Positions 57,264 through 64,000 of a stretch of DNA of 64,000 bases are shown piece after piece. The notes beneath the pieces were generated by a model. The model worked only from the letters and a program-made list of their open reading frames with translations, was not told the origin of the DNA and ran no database searches. The translations under genes were made by a program, and so were the position numbers. Source of the DNA: Legionella cardiaca (GTDB lineage: Bacteria; Pseudomonadota; Gammaproteobacteria; Legionellales; Legionellaceae); NCBI RefSeq assembly GCF_029026145.1, contig NZ_CP119078.1, positions 1,673,036 through 1,737,035 of the forward strand, read 5' to 3'. The first letter of the stretch is position 1. The number at the start of each line of letters is the position of its first letter.

Positions 57264-58577
57264 TTAAGTTCTATTAGAAAATAATTTGTATATTAAAAGC
57301 ATAAAAATACCCGTTAAGGAGCAAAAAATACTTGCTAAGAGTATACCTAATCGAGCTGAATTAATAAGATTTTCATTGAAAGCTAAATTCGCGATAAAGA
57401 TAGCCATGGTAAATCCGATACCAGTCAATATACTACCGCAACCTAACAATATCCAGTTGAGATCTCTAGGCCTCTTCGCTAATCCAAAAGCTTCGGCAAT
57501 AAAACTAAAACCAAAAACACCTATAGGTTTTCCCAGAATAAATCCTAAAAATACAGCCAGGGTAACTTCATTAGTAAAATCGGAGAAAGATATCAGCACT
57601 CCTGCATTAGCTAACGCAAATAGAGGCAAAATTAGATACCCAATCCATGGGTGTAATAGAATTTCCAGTCGTTCAACCGGAGAAAGGGTTTCACGACTCG
57701 CTACTTCAGTCATGTGTAATGACTTGCGATCCTCTGTATCTCCGCTCCAATGTTCTCCTGGTGGATAAGAAACCATATGTTCTAAAATTTTACGTAATCG
57801 TTCATCACTTATCCATGTTTCAGTAGGGGTCATCAATCCAAGGATAACGCCAGTAATGGTGGGGTGAATACCGGAGGCATCCACTGAAACCCATATAAGG
57901 GCTCCAATTAAAAAAAATACAATTATACTGCGAATCCCTAATTTTCTTATTATGTAAACGAAAACAAACCCTATTACAGATGCACCAAGAGCAGTCCAAG
58001 TAATCCCATCACTATAACCAATAGCAACAACCAGAATAGCGCCAATGTCATCAATAATAGCCAACGACAACATGAATATCCGAAGACTTTGAGGAATATG
58101 TTTACCAAATAAGGCCAAGCATCCAATTACAAAAGCAGTATCTGTCGCCATAACAGTACCCCAGCCATTTTGTCCGGGTCTACCTTCTTGAAGTAAAAGG
58201 TAAAACACAGCAGGCACAAGCATTCCCCCTAAGGCCGCGACAATAGGAAGAGCAGCCATTTTAGGTTGACGTAACTCACCAAAAACTAACTCTCTTTTTA
58301 ATTCTAAAGATACAAAAAAGAAAAATAGGGTCATTAATCCATCATTTATCCAGCCATGGATTGGACGAGAAAATTCAATATTTCCCAAGCGAATGCCCAA
58401 GGGTATATCCCAAATAGATAAAAAAGACTCTGACCAAGGAGAATTCGCCATAATTAGTGATATAGCAGTGGCTAATAATAGTAAACTGGCTGTGCTTGTT
58501 TCAATACGAATAAATCGATCTAAGGGTTTTGATATCCAATGTATGAGTTCTTTAGGTAATTGCGGACTTATGGGCAT
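57264..58577 (-). CDS. nhaA: Na+/H+ antiporter NhaA (437 aa)
   Basis: An inner-membrane antiporter exchanging sodium for protons to hold pH and sodium balance. About 12 spans are visible; the functional aspartates are present as TDTAF (D146) and IIDDIGA (D176, D177), corresponding to the D133 and D163/D164 sites of E. coli NhaA. It carries a longer central loop (about 255-300, polar, with GEHWSGDTEDRKS), as in the longer proteobacterial NhaA proteins. Length is slightly above the E. coli 388. No operon partner; a RAYT unit lies downstream. Confidence 0.95.
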   Translation of the reverse strand: MPISPQLPKELIHWISKPLDRFIRIETSTASLLLLATAISLIMANSPWSESFLSIWDIPLGIRLGNIEFSRPIHGWINDGLMTLFFFFVSLELKRELVFGELRQPKMAALPIVAALGGMLVPAVFYLLLQEGRPGQNGWGTVMATDTAFVIGCLALFGKHIPQSLRIFMLSLAIIDDIGAILVVAIGYSDGITWTALGASVIGFVFVYIIRKLGIRSIIVFFLIGALIWVSVDASGIHPTITGVILGLMTPTETWISDERLRKILEHMVSYPPGEHWSGDTEDRKSLHMTEVASRETLSPVERLEILLHPWIGYLILPLFALANAGVLISFSDFTNEVTLAVFLGFILGKPIGVFGFSFIAEAFGLAKRPRDLNWILLGCGSILTGIGFTMAIFIANLAFNENLINSARLGILLASIFCSLTGIFMLLIYKLFSNRT

Positions 58578-58845
58578 GCAGTCATCCTTTAACTATTATT
58601 AGAATATAAAAAACCAGTCTTAGTATCTTAAGTTTTTTAAGGTATACCAAATATGCCTGTGGTCGCGGGATTGTTCAGCGGTCTTGTAGTAATTTACATC
58701 ATTGATCTGCCCACCTCAACTCTTGCTTTTGCAACGTCTTGTCTCTAGAAACAATCATCGGCATTGATAATGTGTTGCATCAATAAATAATGGTAATGAC
58801 AAAAATGCAACTCCAGCAGAACTCTAGCTGATAGAACAAAATCAC

Positions 58846-59226
58846 CTAATTAATGTTTACGAAACCTAAAATATTTAGGCCATTTTCAATAGAGTTTACT
58901 ACATGTGGTTGTGACAATAAGTATTGTCCTATATGTTTTGTTAGCTGTTCTTGAGCGGTATCAAAAGCCACATTCCATTCATTTTTCTTAAAATCCCCAT
59001 GTCCTAAATACATTAAAGCGACCAAGGTTGCCTGTTGGTCTGGTGGTAAGTTATTTATTGTAGCAAGTATACTTTGATACCAAGGATCCGACAGAATATA
59101 CGGTGTATCCTCTTCTGTCGTCAACTTAGGATATTCATCTTCCTTTTCTTGAAAGCGTTCTATTTTATGAAGAATAGCTCTAATTTTCTGGGGTTTTATA
59201 TTTAGCATTTTGTTTTCTCTTTCCAT
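58846..59226 (-). CDS. DUF3775-like protein (126 aa)
   Basis: Short acidic soluble protein. The pattern LNIKPQKIRAILHKIERFQEKE, then NNLPPDQQATLVALMYLGHGDF and a C-terminal LLSQPHVVNSIENGLNILG matches the small bacterial DUF3775 family as I recall it. Function unknown. Start is likely MERENK or the Met at residue 7. Single gene. Confidence 0.7.
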   Translation of the reverse strand: MERENKMLNIKPQKIRAILHKIERFQEKEDEYPKLTTEEDTPYILSDPWYQSILATINNLPPDQQATLVALMYLGHGDFKKNEWNVAFDTAQEQLTKHIGQYLLSQPHVVNSIENGLNILGFVNIN

Positions 59227-60024
59227 AATAATTAATTATAGTCTATGCATAGTTTTTGGCCTCTTGTGCTATTGGAGAATAATGATGTTGGGAATTTTCA
59301 CAAAAAACTGTAAATTCATAATATGATCTATACATAACTACCATTTTGGACTCTAAGGAATCGATGGAAAAACAAGAAAGGAAGAAGAAACAAAACCAGT
59401 TATGGAAGGAAAGTTTACGCAGTAATTCAAGATATTAAGAATTCACATACAGTATCACTTATTGAAGAAAATTTGATTTAAAAACTCAACTACTTGCTGT
59501 GCCTTAATGCTTATCAATTGCTGAGCATGAAAACCATGAAGCCCGATCATTTTGTTGCAATCTTTCTATAAAGGAGTTCTCAGCGCTAATTAAATGTAGT
59601 TTTTTAGCCGAAGAGAACATTGATGTAATACATCCAAGCCTGACGCTTCCGCTTTTTTGCACCATTGGTTTAAAGATTCAATTAACACTTTTTGCGAGGA
59701 TACTTTTTTTAGCCAAATTCGCTCCAATGATTGACGATAATTATAAACAAGTCATAATTGCTCAAAACAATTTAGTAAGTCTTGCAACTGAGGATTAGTT
59801 TTTGTAGTTCTTTCTTGTAACAGGCCTTTAGCATCTTTAAATAAATGCCATTCTTTTTTATCTTAATGTTGCGTTTTTCATTTTTCAAAAGGGGAATAAT
59901 TACTCCTTCATATTAATTGGACATAATTTGAAAACGATTACTATTGTCTCTGGCCAATTTTGGAGGTAATTTTTTTATCTTCGCAAGTCCTAAAAAGGAT
60001 AGACAAGCGTGATTTGCTTATAGA
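59227..60024. other. Gene-poor stretch with an IS-transposase remnant
   Basis: Between the DUF3775-like gene and the small membrane protein gene. The minus strand carries a broken transposase C-terminus (59590-59862). The plus strand has only short fragments near 59343-59481. No intact gene and no terminal inverted repeats were seen. Confidence 0.5.
59590..59862 (-). pseudogene. Remnant of an IS transposase C-terminus
   Basis: The minus frame reads DKKEWHLFKDAKGLLQERT, an in-frame TGA after NCFEQL, then LVYNYRQSLERIWLKK and NQWCKKAEASGLDVL, ending at a TAA at 59590. The phrase WCxxAEASG near the end recalls the C-terminus of IS transposases sometimes labelled DesA-like. Only the last about 90 codons remain. 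Assignment is from memory of the family and is tentative. Confidence 0.45.
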
Positions 60025-60357
60025 CTATCTTATCCTATTAGTTTGATTTCCACCTTCATTATCCATTGTTTCTTTTGCTTCACTTTCTTCTTTTTCCTGT
60101 ATTTGAATCGACTCTTCGGAGTGAGAAGGATGGGGAGTATTGCAAACAGAACATGATTGGGTTGATGAGCAAAAGTAACAGCAAAATTTATTAAACAAAC
60201 AAAAAATAACACCTGCAGCAAATAGAGCGACTATTCCAAGACTATTACCAGAAGATATCGTCAAACCAGTTGCGATAGCCAATAAAATAACTCCCAGTAC
60301 CTCAAAACGTAGTTCCCAGAGACATGTACTTACTTTGGAAAACTCCATTTTTCTCAT
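60025..60357 (-). CDS. Small membrane protein with acidic tail (110 aa)
   Basis: AGGAG lies 7 bases before the ATG. Two hydrophobic spans occur at about 18-35 and 38-56, then a Cys-rich patch (FCCYFCSS...CSVC) and a charged C-terminal tail (EEKESEAKETMDNEGG type). No signal peptide cut site. The CC...C...CxxC cluster could bind metal or be acylated. Unknown family, possibly Legionella-specific. Confidence 0.65.
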   Translation of the reverse strand: MRKMEFSKVSTCLWELRFEVLGVILLAIATGLTISSGNSLGIVALFAAGVIFCLFNKFCCYFCSSTQSCSVCNTPHPSHSEESIQIQEKEESEAKETMDNEGGNQTNRIR

Positions 60358-60768
60358 GGTATAACTCCTATACTAGTAGTGTATAAATGTTAGCAAAAAA
60401 ATATCTTTCCTTAATTTTAGACTACTATTTTTGATTCTTTTTACTGCATTTATACAAACATCTTTCTGAATTTCATTTGTAGAGGTTTTAATATTTTTCT
60501 GTAAAAAATTCTCTATTGAGGTGTGCTTAGGTCTAGCAAGCGTAGGCTGGGCTGCAAAGCCCAGCGATCCCTTTTGTGAAACTGAAAACTATGTTGACCA
60601 GTAAAACAGAATTAACAACTTTTCTTAGCATTGAAGTTTCCATTGCTGATGAATGCTGGGCTTTGCAGCCCAGCCTACGCTTGCCAATTGGAGCATTTTG
60701 GAAAAGGTTTATTTAAGTGATAACTCAAATTGAGATTTGTTGGGTTTAAGTAACCCAATCGACGCATC
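60358..60768. other. Gene-free region containing a MITE-like element
   Basis: A 411-bp gap between two minus-strand genes. It contains the element at 60536-60684 and a small TTGGGTT/AACCCAA hairpin at 60740-60758, which may end the downstream transcript. No open frame seen. Confidence 0.5.
60536..60684. mobile_element. 149-bp MITE-like element with perfect 30-bp terminal inverted repeats
   Basis: The first 30 bases (60536-60565, beginning GCAAGCGTAGGCTGGGCTGC) are the exact reverse complement of 60655-60684. Each end also forms its own hairpin (GCTGGGCT...AGCCCAGC). The 89-bp core has no open frame. No flanking target-site duplication is evident. The GCAAGCGTAG head is shared with the REPs at 56561 and 61236. 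Confidence 0.85.
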
Positions 60769-61203
60769 CTACTTCAGATGATTTCCAGATTTAATAGCTT
60801 CCTTCATAAAGGCTGTGTGAAATACATTATCACAACCAACATTAATGTATGCGTTTGCTGTATCAAATGCGTGAAAACATAATTTTTTGCCACCATCCCA
60901 ATGTTGCCATGTAATGTAGGCGGTACCGTCGTCGTCAATTGAATAACTGCCCTTGTCTGTTTGTGGTTCATTGGCGGGTTTATGCGACATCCTACCAATA
61001 ACAGTACCTTGCTCATCCATAAACATGGAAAAGGTATTTTCAATGGTGCGACCATTTAAGTTATCTGTTGCGATTGATATTGATGTTTTATTAACAAAAG
61101 CGTTGATAAATTGCTCTTTATTCAACGCGTTTAAAGTGGCAGCAAAACAGGACGCTTCACCAACCAACATTGTTGTTAAGATAATTGCTATAAATTTTTT
61201 CAT
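60769..61203 (-). CDS. Secreted protein of unknown function (144 aa)
   Basis: A signal peptide (cut near CFA/AT) is followed by a compact domain with conserved-looking DGTAYITWQHWDGGKKLCFHAF and a second Cys (GCDN), so one disulfide is possible. No known family. It lies just beyond the MITE-like element and is not obviously in an operon. Confidence 0.65.
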   Translation of the reverse strand: MKKFIAIILTTMLVGEASCFAATLNALNKEQFINAFVNKTSISIATDNLNGRTIENTFSMFMDEQGTVIGRMSHKPANEPQTDKGSYSIDDDGTAYITWQHWDGGKKLCFHAFDTANAYINVGCDNVFHTAFMKEAIKSGNHLK

Positions 61204-61235
61204 AAATTCCTCTTAATAATTAAGCAGTTTCGCCA

Positions 61236-61275
61236 GCAAGCGTAGCCTGGTTGGCGCAGAGTGACAACCAGGGTT
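61236..61275 (+). repeat. REP element of the CCTGGTTG type
   Basis: AGCAAGCGTAG precedes CCTGGTTG (61246-61253) and CAACCAGG (61265-61272). It shares the head AGCAAGCGTAG with the RAYT-flanking REPs but has a different palindrome. Confidence 0.7.
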
Positions 61276-61354
61276 TTCCACTTCATTGGCGAGGAACCTG
61301 TTTGATGTTTTATAAGAATCAGATTGTGAAGTAAATGAATAAACCAAATTCAGC

Positions 61355-61397
61355 AGTAGCAACTGTCTTGAATTAGAAATTCAAGACAGTTGCTACT
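61355..61397. repeat. Perfect 20-bp hairpin with 3-base loop
   Basis: AGTAGCAACTGTCTTGAATT at 61355-61374 pairs exactly with 61378-61397, loop AGA. The arm begins with the same AGTAGCAACTG as the palindrome at 44838-44874. It could be a terminator-like hairpin or a miniature element. Confidence 0.75.
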
Positions 61398-61545
61398 CGC
61401 TACGATGGCTGGGAATGACTTTCATATACGGCTATGGTGAGATGTGGGCTTCGATTCTTCCTAAAATCCACGTATAGAGAGTATACTTTTAGCTCTAGTT
61501 TATTGAATAAAAGAGTGCGAGTTAAATTAATAAAGAGAATAATAT

Positions 61546-62049
61546 ATGGATACTTATAAGGTCATTGATTTATTTATTTCTGGATTCGCTGCTTTAGGTA
61601 CATGCGGTGCAACATTTTTAGCACTTTATTTTTGGTTTCGTGATGAAGCTTTAAAACTTCGGTTTAATGGAATGCATGGAGACGCATACGGTTCACTTCC
61701 GAATATTGAAGGGGGCTATTTAGCATTACGGTTTACTAATACAGGATATAGACCTATTTTTCTCGAATTAGCTGGAGTAAAATTTATCAGTGGTTATTTA
61801 TGTTCAAAAAAACATGCCACTGTTGAATTCAGTATGCAAAATAATAACTTAATAGAAGATTCTTTACCTAAAATGCTACAACATGGTGAAACCTATATGT
61901 ACGTAACATCCTGGAATAGTTTCTTAAAGTTATGTGATGCAAATAAATTTAGGAAGTTCCATATTTATACCTATGTTTCATCGCTACAAAAAGAAATTAA
62001 TTTCAGCTTTAGCAAAAGTATCCTTACAGAAATAAATAATCGCAACTGA
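61546..62049 (+). CDS. Small membrane-anchored protein of unknown function (167 aa)
   Basis: A hydrophobic segment at about 8-28 (LFISGFAALGTCGATFLALYF) is followed by FRDEALKL and a beta-rich soluble part with alternating strands (EGGYLALRFTNTGYRPIFLEL). No enzyme motif. It converges on the Mrr-like nuclease gene (33 bp gap). This layout (one span then a beta domain) is common in small phage- or defence-associated proteins, but nothing specific supports a role. Confidence 0.6.
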   Translation: MDTYKVIDLFISGFAALGTCGATFLALYFWFRDEALKLRFNGMHGDAYGSLPNIEGGYLALRFTNTGYRPIFLELAGVKFISGYLCSKKHATVEFSMQNNNLIEDSLPKMLQHGETYMYVTSWNSFLKLCDANKFRKFHIYTYVSSLQKEINFSFSKSILTEINNRN

Positions 62050-62082
62050 TTACGCACCTATTTGTACAGATACAGTAGGTTA

Positions 62083-62955
62083 TTAAAGCTGCGCGCAAGT
62101 AGCTATATGCATACTAATAATTGGCTTAATCGATAGCTCATGAGAGCCCTTTATTTTTATCCAGTTATTTTTTAGTTCGTCAATATTAAAATTACTCAGA
62201 GTAAAGCCACGAGTTTCTATTGTCCCTCTCTTGAATTGATCTTCAAAACCTGAAATATCTTTTAAAGGGCATTTTCTAAAATAAATGATTTCTTCAACCT
62301 CTAAATTAGCTGTAAATTTAACCGGAAAAGGTTTATTGTCAATCAATAAAAACAAATCTGTAGCTATAAACTCAATATTTTCATGAATACCAACGGAGAT
62401 CTTATTGTTTTCGTTTATCCACCAGTTCATAAGGAGATCATTCGCAAGCCCAATTTCTTGTTCCTTATTATATAACATCATGGAATGATTTAAGGGAATG
62501 GGGCCGGTTCCCAGATACTGTATATTAAAACTAAACTGTCTCAGATTCCTAACCAAACAAATTGCTGGAAAGGCAATATCAGATCGCCAATCATGATTGC
62601 CAGTATCAATAAGTCTATATAATTTAAGTTGTGCATGCTCTCCTACAGCTAAAGCTGCTTTAGTAAACCCCTTAGCTGAAACAATAACTCCTATATTTGC
62701 ACCCACGTCCTTTATCAATCCTATTGTGGCCTCGACACTTTTTACATTTACAGGCCCTTTTAAGTCCTTACATTCAATAACTATATTTATAAGATAATTA
62801 CCTATATTTTTCTGAACTAAGATATCTATCTGTCTTTTTCTCCTGGAAATTCTGCCAACGATTTTTTGATCTAACTTAATTGTTGCTTCAGGAGCTAAAT
62901 CAGCTTGAACCTTTGCAACTAAGTCTTCAAATGCTTTCCATTTTTTAATAGACAT
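62083..62955 (-). CDS. Mrr-like restriction endonuclease-fold protein (290 aa)
   Basis: An N-terminal PD-(D/E)xK nuclease domain: FEDLVAKVQ helix at 9-17, RQIDILV with D44, and VIECKDLKG with E61 and K63, the typical D...ExK pattern of Mrr/NERD-type enzymes. Residues about 140-290 form a second, unrecognised beta-rich domain. It could restrict foreign DNA. No methylase is adjacent, so a type IV-like or solitary nuclease is possible. Activity is inferred from the motif. Confidence 0.78.
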   Translation of the reverse strand: MSIKKWKAFEDLVAKVQADLAPEATIKLDQKIVGRISRRKRQIDILVQKNIGNYLINIVIECKDLKGPVNVKSVEATIGLIKDVGANIGVIVSAKGFTKAALAVGEHAQLKLYRLIDTGNHDWRSDIAFPAICLVRNLRQFSFNIQYLGTGPIPLNHSMMLYNKEQEIGLANDLLMNWWINENNKISVGIHENIEFIATDLFLLIDNKPFPVKFTANLEVEEIIYFRKCPLKDISGFEDQFKRGTIETRGFTLSNFNIDELKNNWIKIKGSHELSIKPIISMHIATCAQL

Positions 62956-63046
62956 ACTTTTATCAATTTAGGGGTTAAATCATTATTAATATTCGACACA
63001 TAGCAAAAATAATATTTATTAATTACATAACTTATTGATTTTACAA

Positions 63047-63119
63047 TGCCGTTGCGCGGAATCGAACCGCGGACCTATTGATTACGAATCAAGTGCTCTA
63101 CCGACTGAGCTACAACGGC
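63047..63119 (-). tRNA. tRNA-Thr (anticodon CGT)
   Basis: The minus strand folds as a 73-base tRNA: acceptor GCCGTTG pairing CAACGGC, D-arm AGCTCAGTCGGTAGAGC, anticodon stem TTGAT/ATCAA with anticodon CGT at 63084-63086, and T-arm with GGTTCGATTCC. It decodes ACG. The CCA end is not encoded. It stands alone between the Mrr-like and NTPDase genes. Confidence 0.93.
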
Positions 63120-63162
63120 AATAGAATCTATTATACCCAGGGATGATTGAGGTGCAAGATTT

Positions 63163-64000
63163 CTAGGAGGCTTGTTGTGCTAGTTGGGCTTGCTTTTGTG
63201 TTAATACGACCCCGATGGTCCAGTCACCATTTTCGGCCATGAGGTTAATGTTTTGTTGGGGTTGGATACCGTAGCCGTCTACCATTAATGCATAATAGTA
63301 GGATGGGAACAGGCAATAGCCATAGAGGTAGTCGTTTCCGGGGTATTGCGACGTTAACGTTGACCATTGTTGGTGGCAGATTTGGGTGTCTGCTTGGTCA
63401 AGCAACTCTTGATTGGTGAACTGATTTTCAAATTGGAAAGGTTTGCTTTTAGCAAGATCAGATGCTCCCCCTATCACAAACCAACTGTTGATTTCGGAAG
63501 CAGCTAATGCTGGCTGAACAGTACTATTTACTTTATGTACTGAATTCATTAAATGAGCTAAGCCACTTTTACAAGAGTACGCATCGCCAGTCGCTGGTTG
63601 ACCTGTGGGGAGCTCATAATTATCAGCAAAGCATGTTGATTCATCGAGGAATTGATGCGTTACTTCGGTTTGCCCTAAGCCTAAAAAGCTATGAATAAAT
63701 AGCGTTAAATGGCGACCATAAAGATCAAATTGCTGAATGTCTTGAGCATTAATACCTTCTGTTTTTTGAATAGGGAATATAATTTGCACGGAAGCCCCCC
63801 CCATATCCATCACCCCAGATAATTCCTGATCATCCGCAGCCAAAGAACCTCGTTGGTAGTTAACCGCCAACCAACCGAATAACCCTTCTTCTGTGCCCGT
63901 TATCGTTTTGGCTTTTTGCAGCTGCCATCCTGATTGATGGGCGAACCATTGCTCAATCGTTGTATAAAACTGCTGTTGTTTAGGCTTTGGCAATAAACGC
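63163..64000 (-). CDS. Ecto-NTPDase (GDA1/CD39 family), C-terminal part; start beyond right edge
   Basis: The frame runs open to the right edge, where RLLPKPKQQQFY looks like the end of apyrase conserved region 2 (TAGMRLLP); the signal peptide and region 1 lie outside. TGTEEGLFGWLAVNY is region 3, with the catalytic Glu, and GVMDMGGASVQI is region 4. VIGGAS and FPSYYYALMVDG lie further on. Known: L. pneumophila secretes such an NTPDase (Lpg1905-type), which hydrolyses nucleoside tri- and diphosphates and aids intracellular growth. About 279 codons are visible of an expected near 390. Confidence 0.9.
   Translation of the reverse strand, partial: RLLPKPKQQQFYTTIEQWFAHQSGWQLQKAKTITGTEEGLFGWLAVNYQRGSLAADDQELSGVMDMGGASVQIIFPIQKTEGINAQDIQQFDLYGRHLTLFIHSFLGLGQTEVTHQFLDESTCFADNYELPTGQPATGDAYSCKSGLAHLMNSVHKVNSTVQPALAASEINSWFVIGGASDLAKSKPFQFENQFTNQELLDQADTQICHQQWSTLTSQYPGNDYLYGYCLFPSYYYALMVDGYGIQPQQNINLMAENGDWTIGVVLTQKQAQLAQQAS

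Larger units (their letters stand above)
61204..61545. other. Intergenic region with a REP and a long hairpin
   Basis: A 342-bp gap between divergent genes, holding the REP at 61236-61275 and the hairpin at 61355-61397. The last 120 bp before the gene at 61546 shows no clear promoter. Confidence 0.5.

Noticed and set aside
59364..59481. Short plus-strand reading fragments (MEKQERKKK and VYAVIQDIKNSH)
   Set aside because: Too short, no ribosome site, no family match; perhaps debris of an older gene but not supportable.
60740..60758. Small TTGGGTT/AACCCAA hairpin as an intrinsic terminator
   Set aside because: Stem is short and no U-tract follows on the minus strand; noted only within the intergenic entry.

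Overview
The window is an AT-rich gamma-proteobacterial chromosome segment that I assign to Legionella (species not determinable). The reasons are the genes themselves: a giant RtxA/LapA-type adhesin, a GDA1/CD39 NTPDase, a patatin-like phospholipase, and a high density of proteins with eukaryote-like features (Dbl-homology RhoGEF domain, C-terminal CaaX box, two ribonuclease-inhibitor-type leucine-rich-repeat proteins, large coiled-coil proteins). That is the gene style of Dot/Icm effectors. No Dot/Icm component lies in the window, so effector status is inference throughout.

Layout. 1-17116 (minus): the N-terminal >5,700 codons of an RtxA-like adhesin, with its C-terminus beyond the left edge. 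It has a LapA-type retention module, a TAAG motif at residues 106-109 that fits a LapG cleavage site, a proline-rich linker, several unique Ig-like domains and then at least 32 near-identical repeats of 153-156 residues in a mosaic order with nested 8-unit and 3-unit duplications. 17.6-24.6 kb: small secreted proteins (Cys-rich, His-rich, GCG/CxPN type), a multi-spanning unknown, an APC permease, and a two-gene operon of membrane-anchored coiled-coil proteins. 24.8-37.9 kb: the densest putative-effector block, holding an LRR protein, a membrane-hairpin protein ending in CCLF, a RhoGEF-domain protein, and a 2,930-residue protein with a SecA-like ATPase core. 38-51.4 kb: mostly ordinary metabolism and envelope genes (FUSC-like protein, isochorismatase-fold protein, DUF423, a phosphoribosyltransferase, patatin, an exported acetamidase-family protein followed by an OprB-type porin, an APH-like kinase, a class C beta-lactamase-fold serine hydrolase), with one kinase-like unknown. 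51.6-56.6 kb: an 862-residue unknown and a second LRR protein built from 15 near-identical 90-bp units. 56.5-62 kb: a repeat-rich stretch with a frameshifted REP-associated transposase flanked by inverted REPs, several REP/MITE-like palindromes sharing one head sequence, an IS remnant, nhaA and small unknowns. 62-64 kb: an Mrr-like nuclease, tRNA-Thr(CGT) and a truncated NTPDase gene.

How it fits together. The adhesin would be held at the surface by its retention module and released by a LapD/LapG-type system, neither of which is here. The RhoGEF, CaaX, LRR and SecA-like proteins could act inside a host cell. The REP palindromes near the RAYT look like one family spread within about 10 kb. 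Only a few groups look like operons: the two coiled-coil genes, the FUSC/hydrolase pair, and the acetamidase/small-protein/porin trio.
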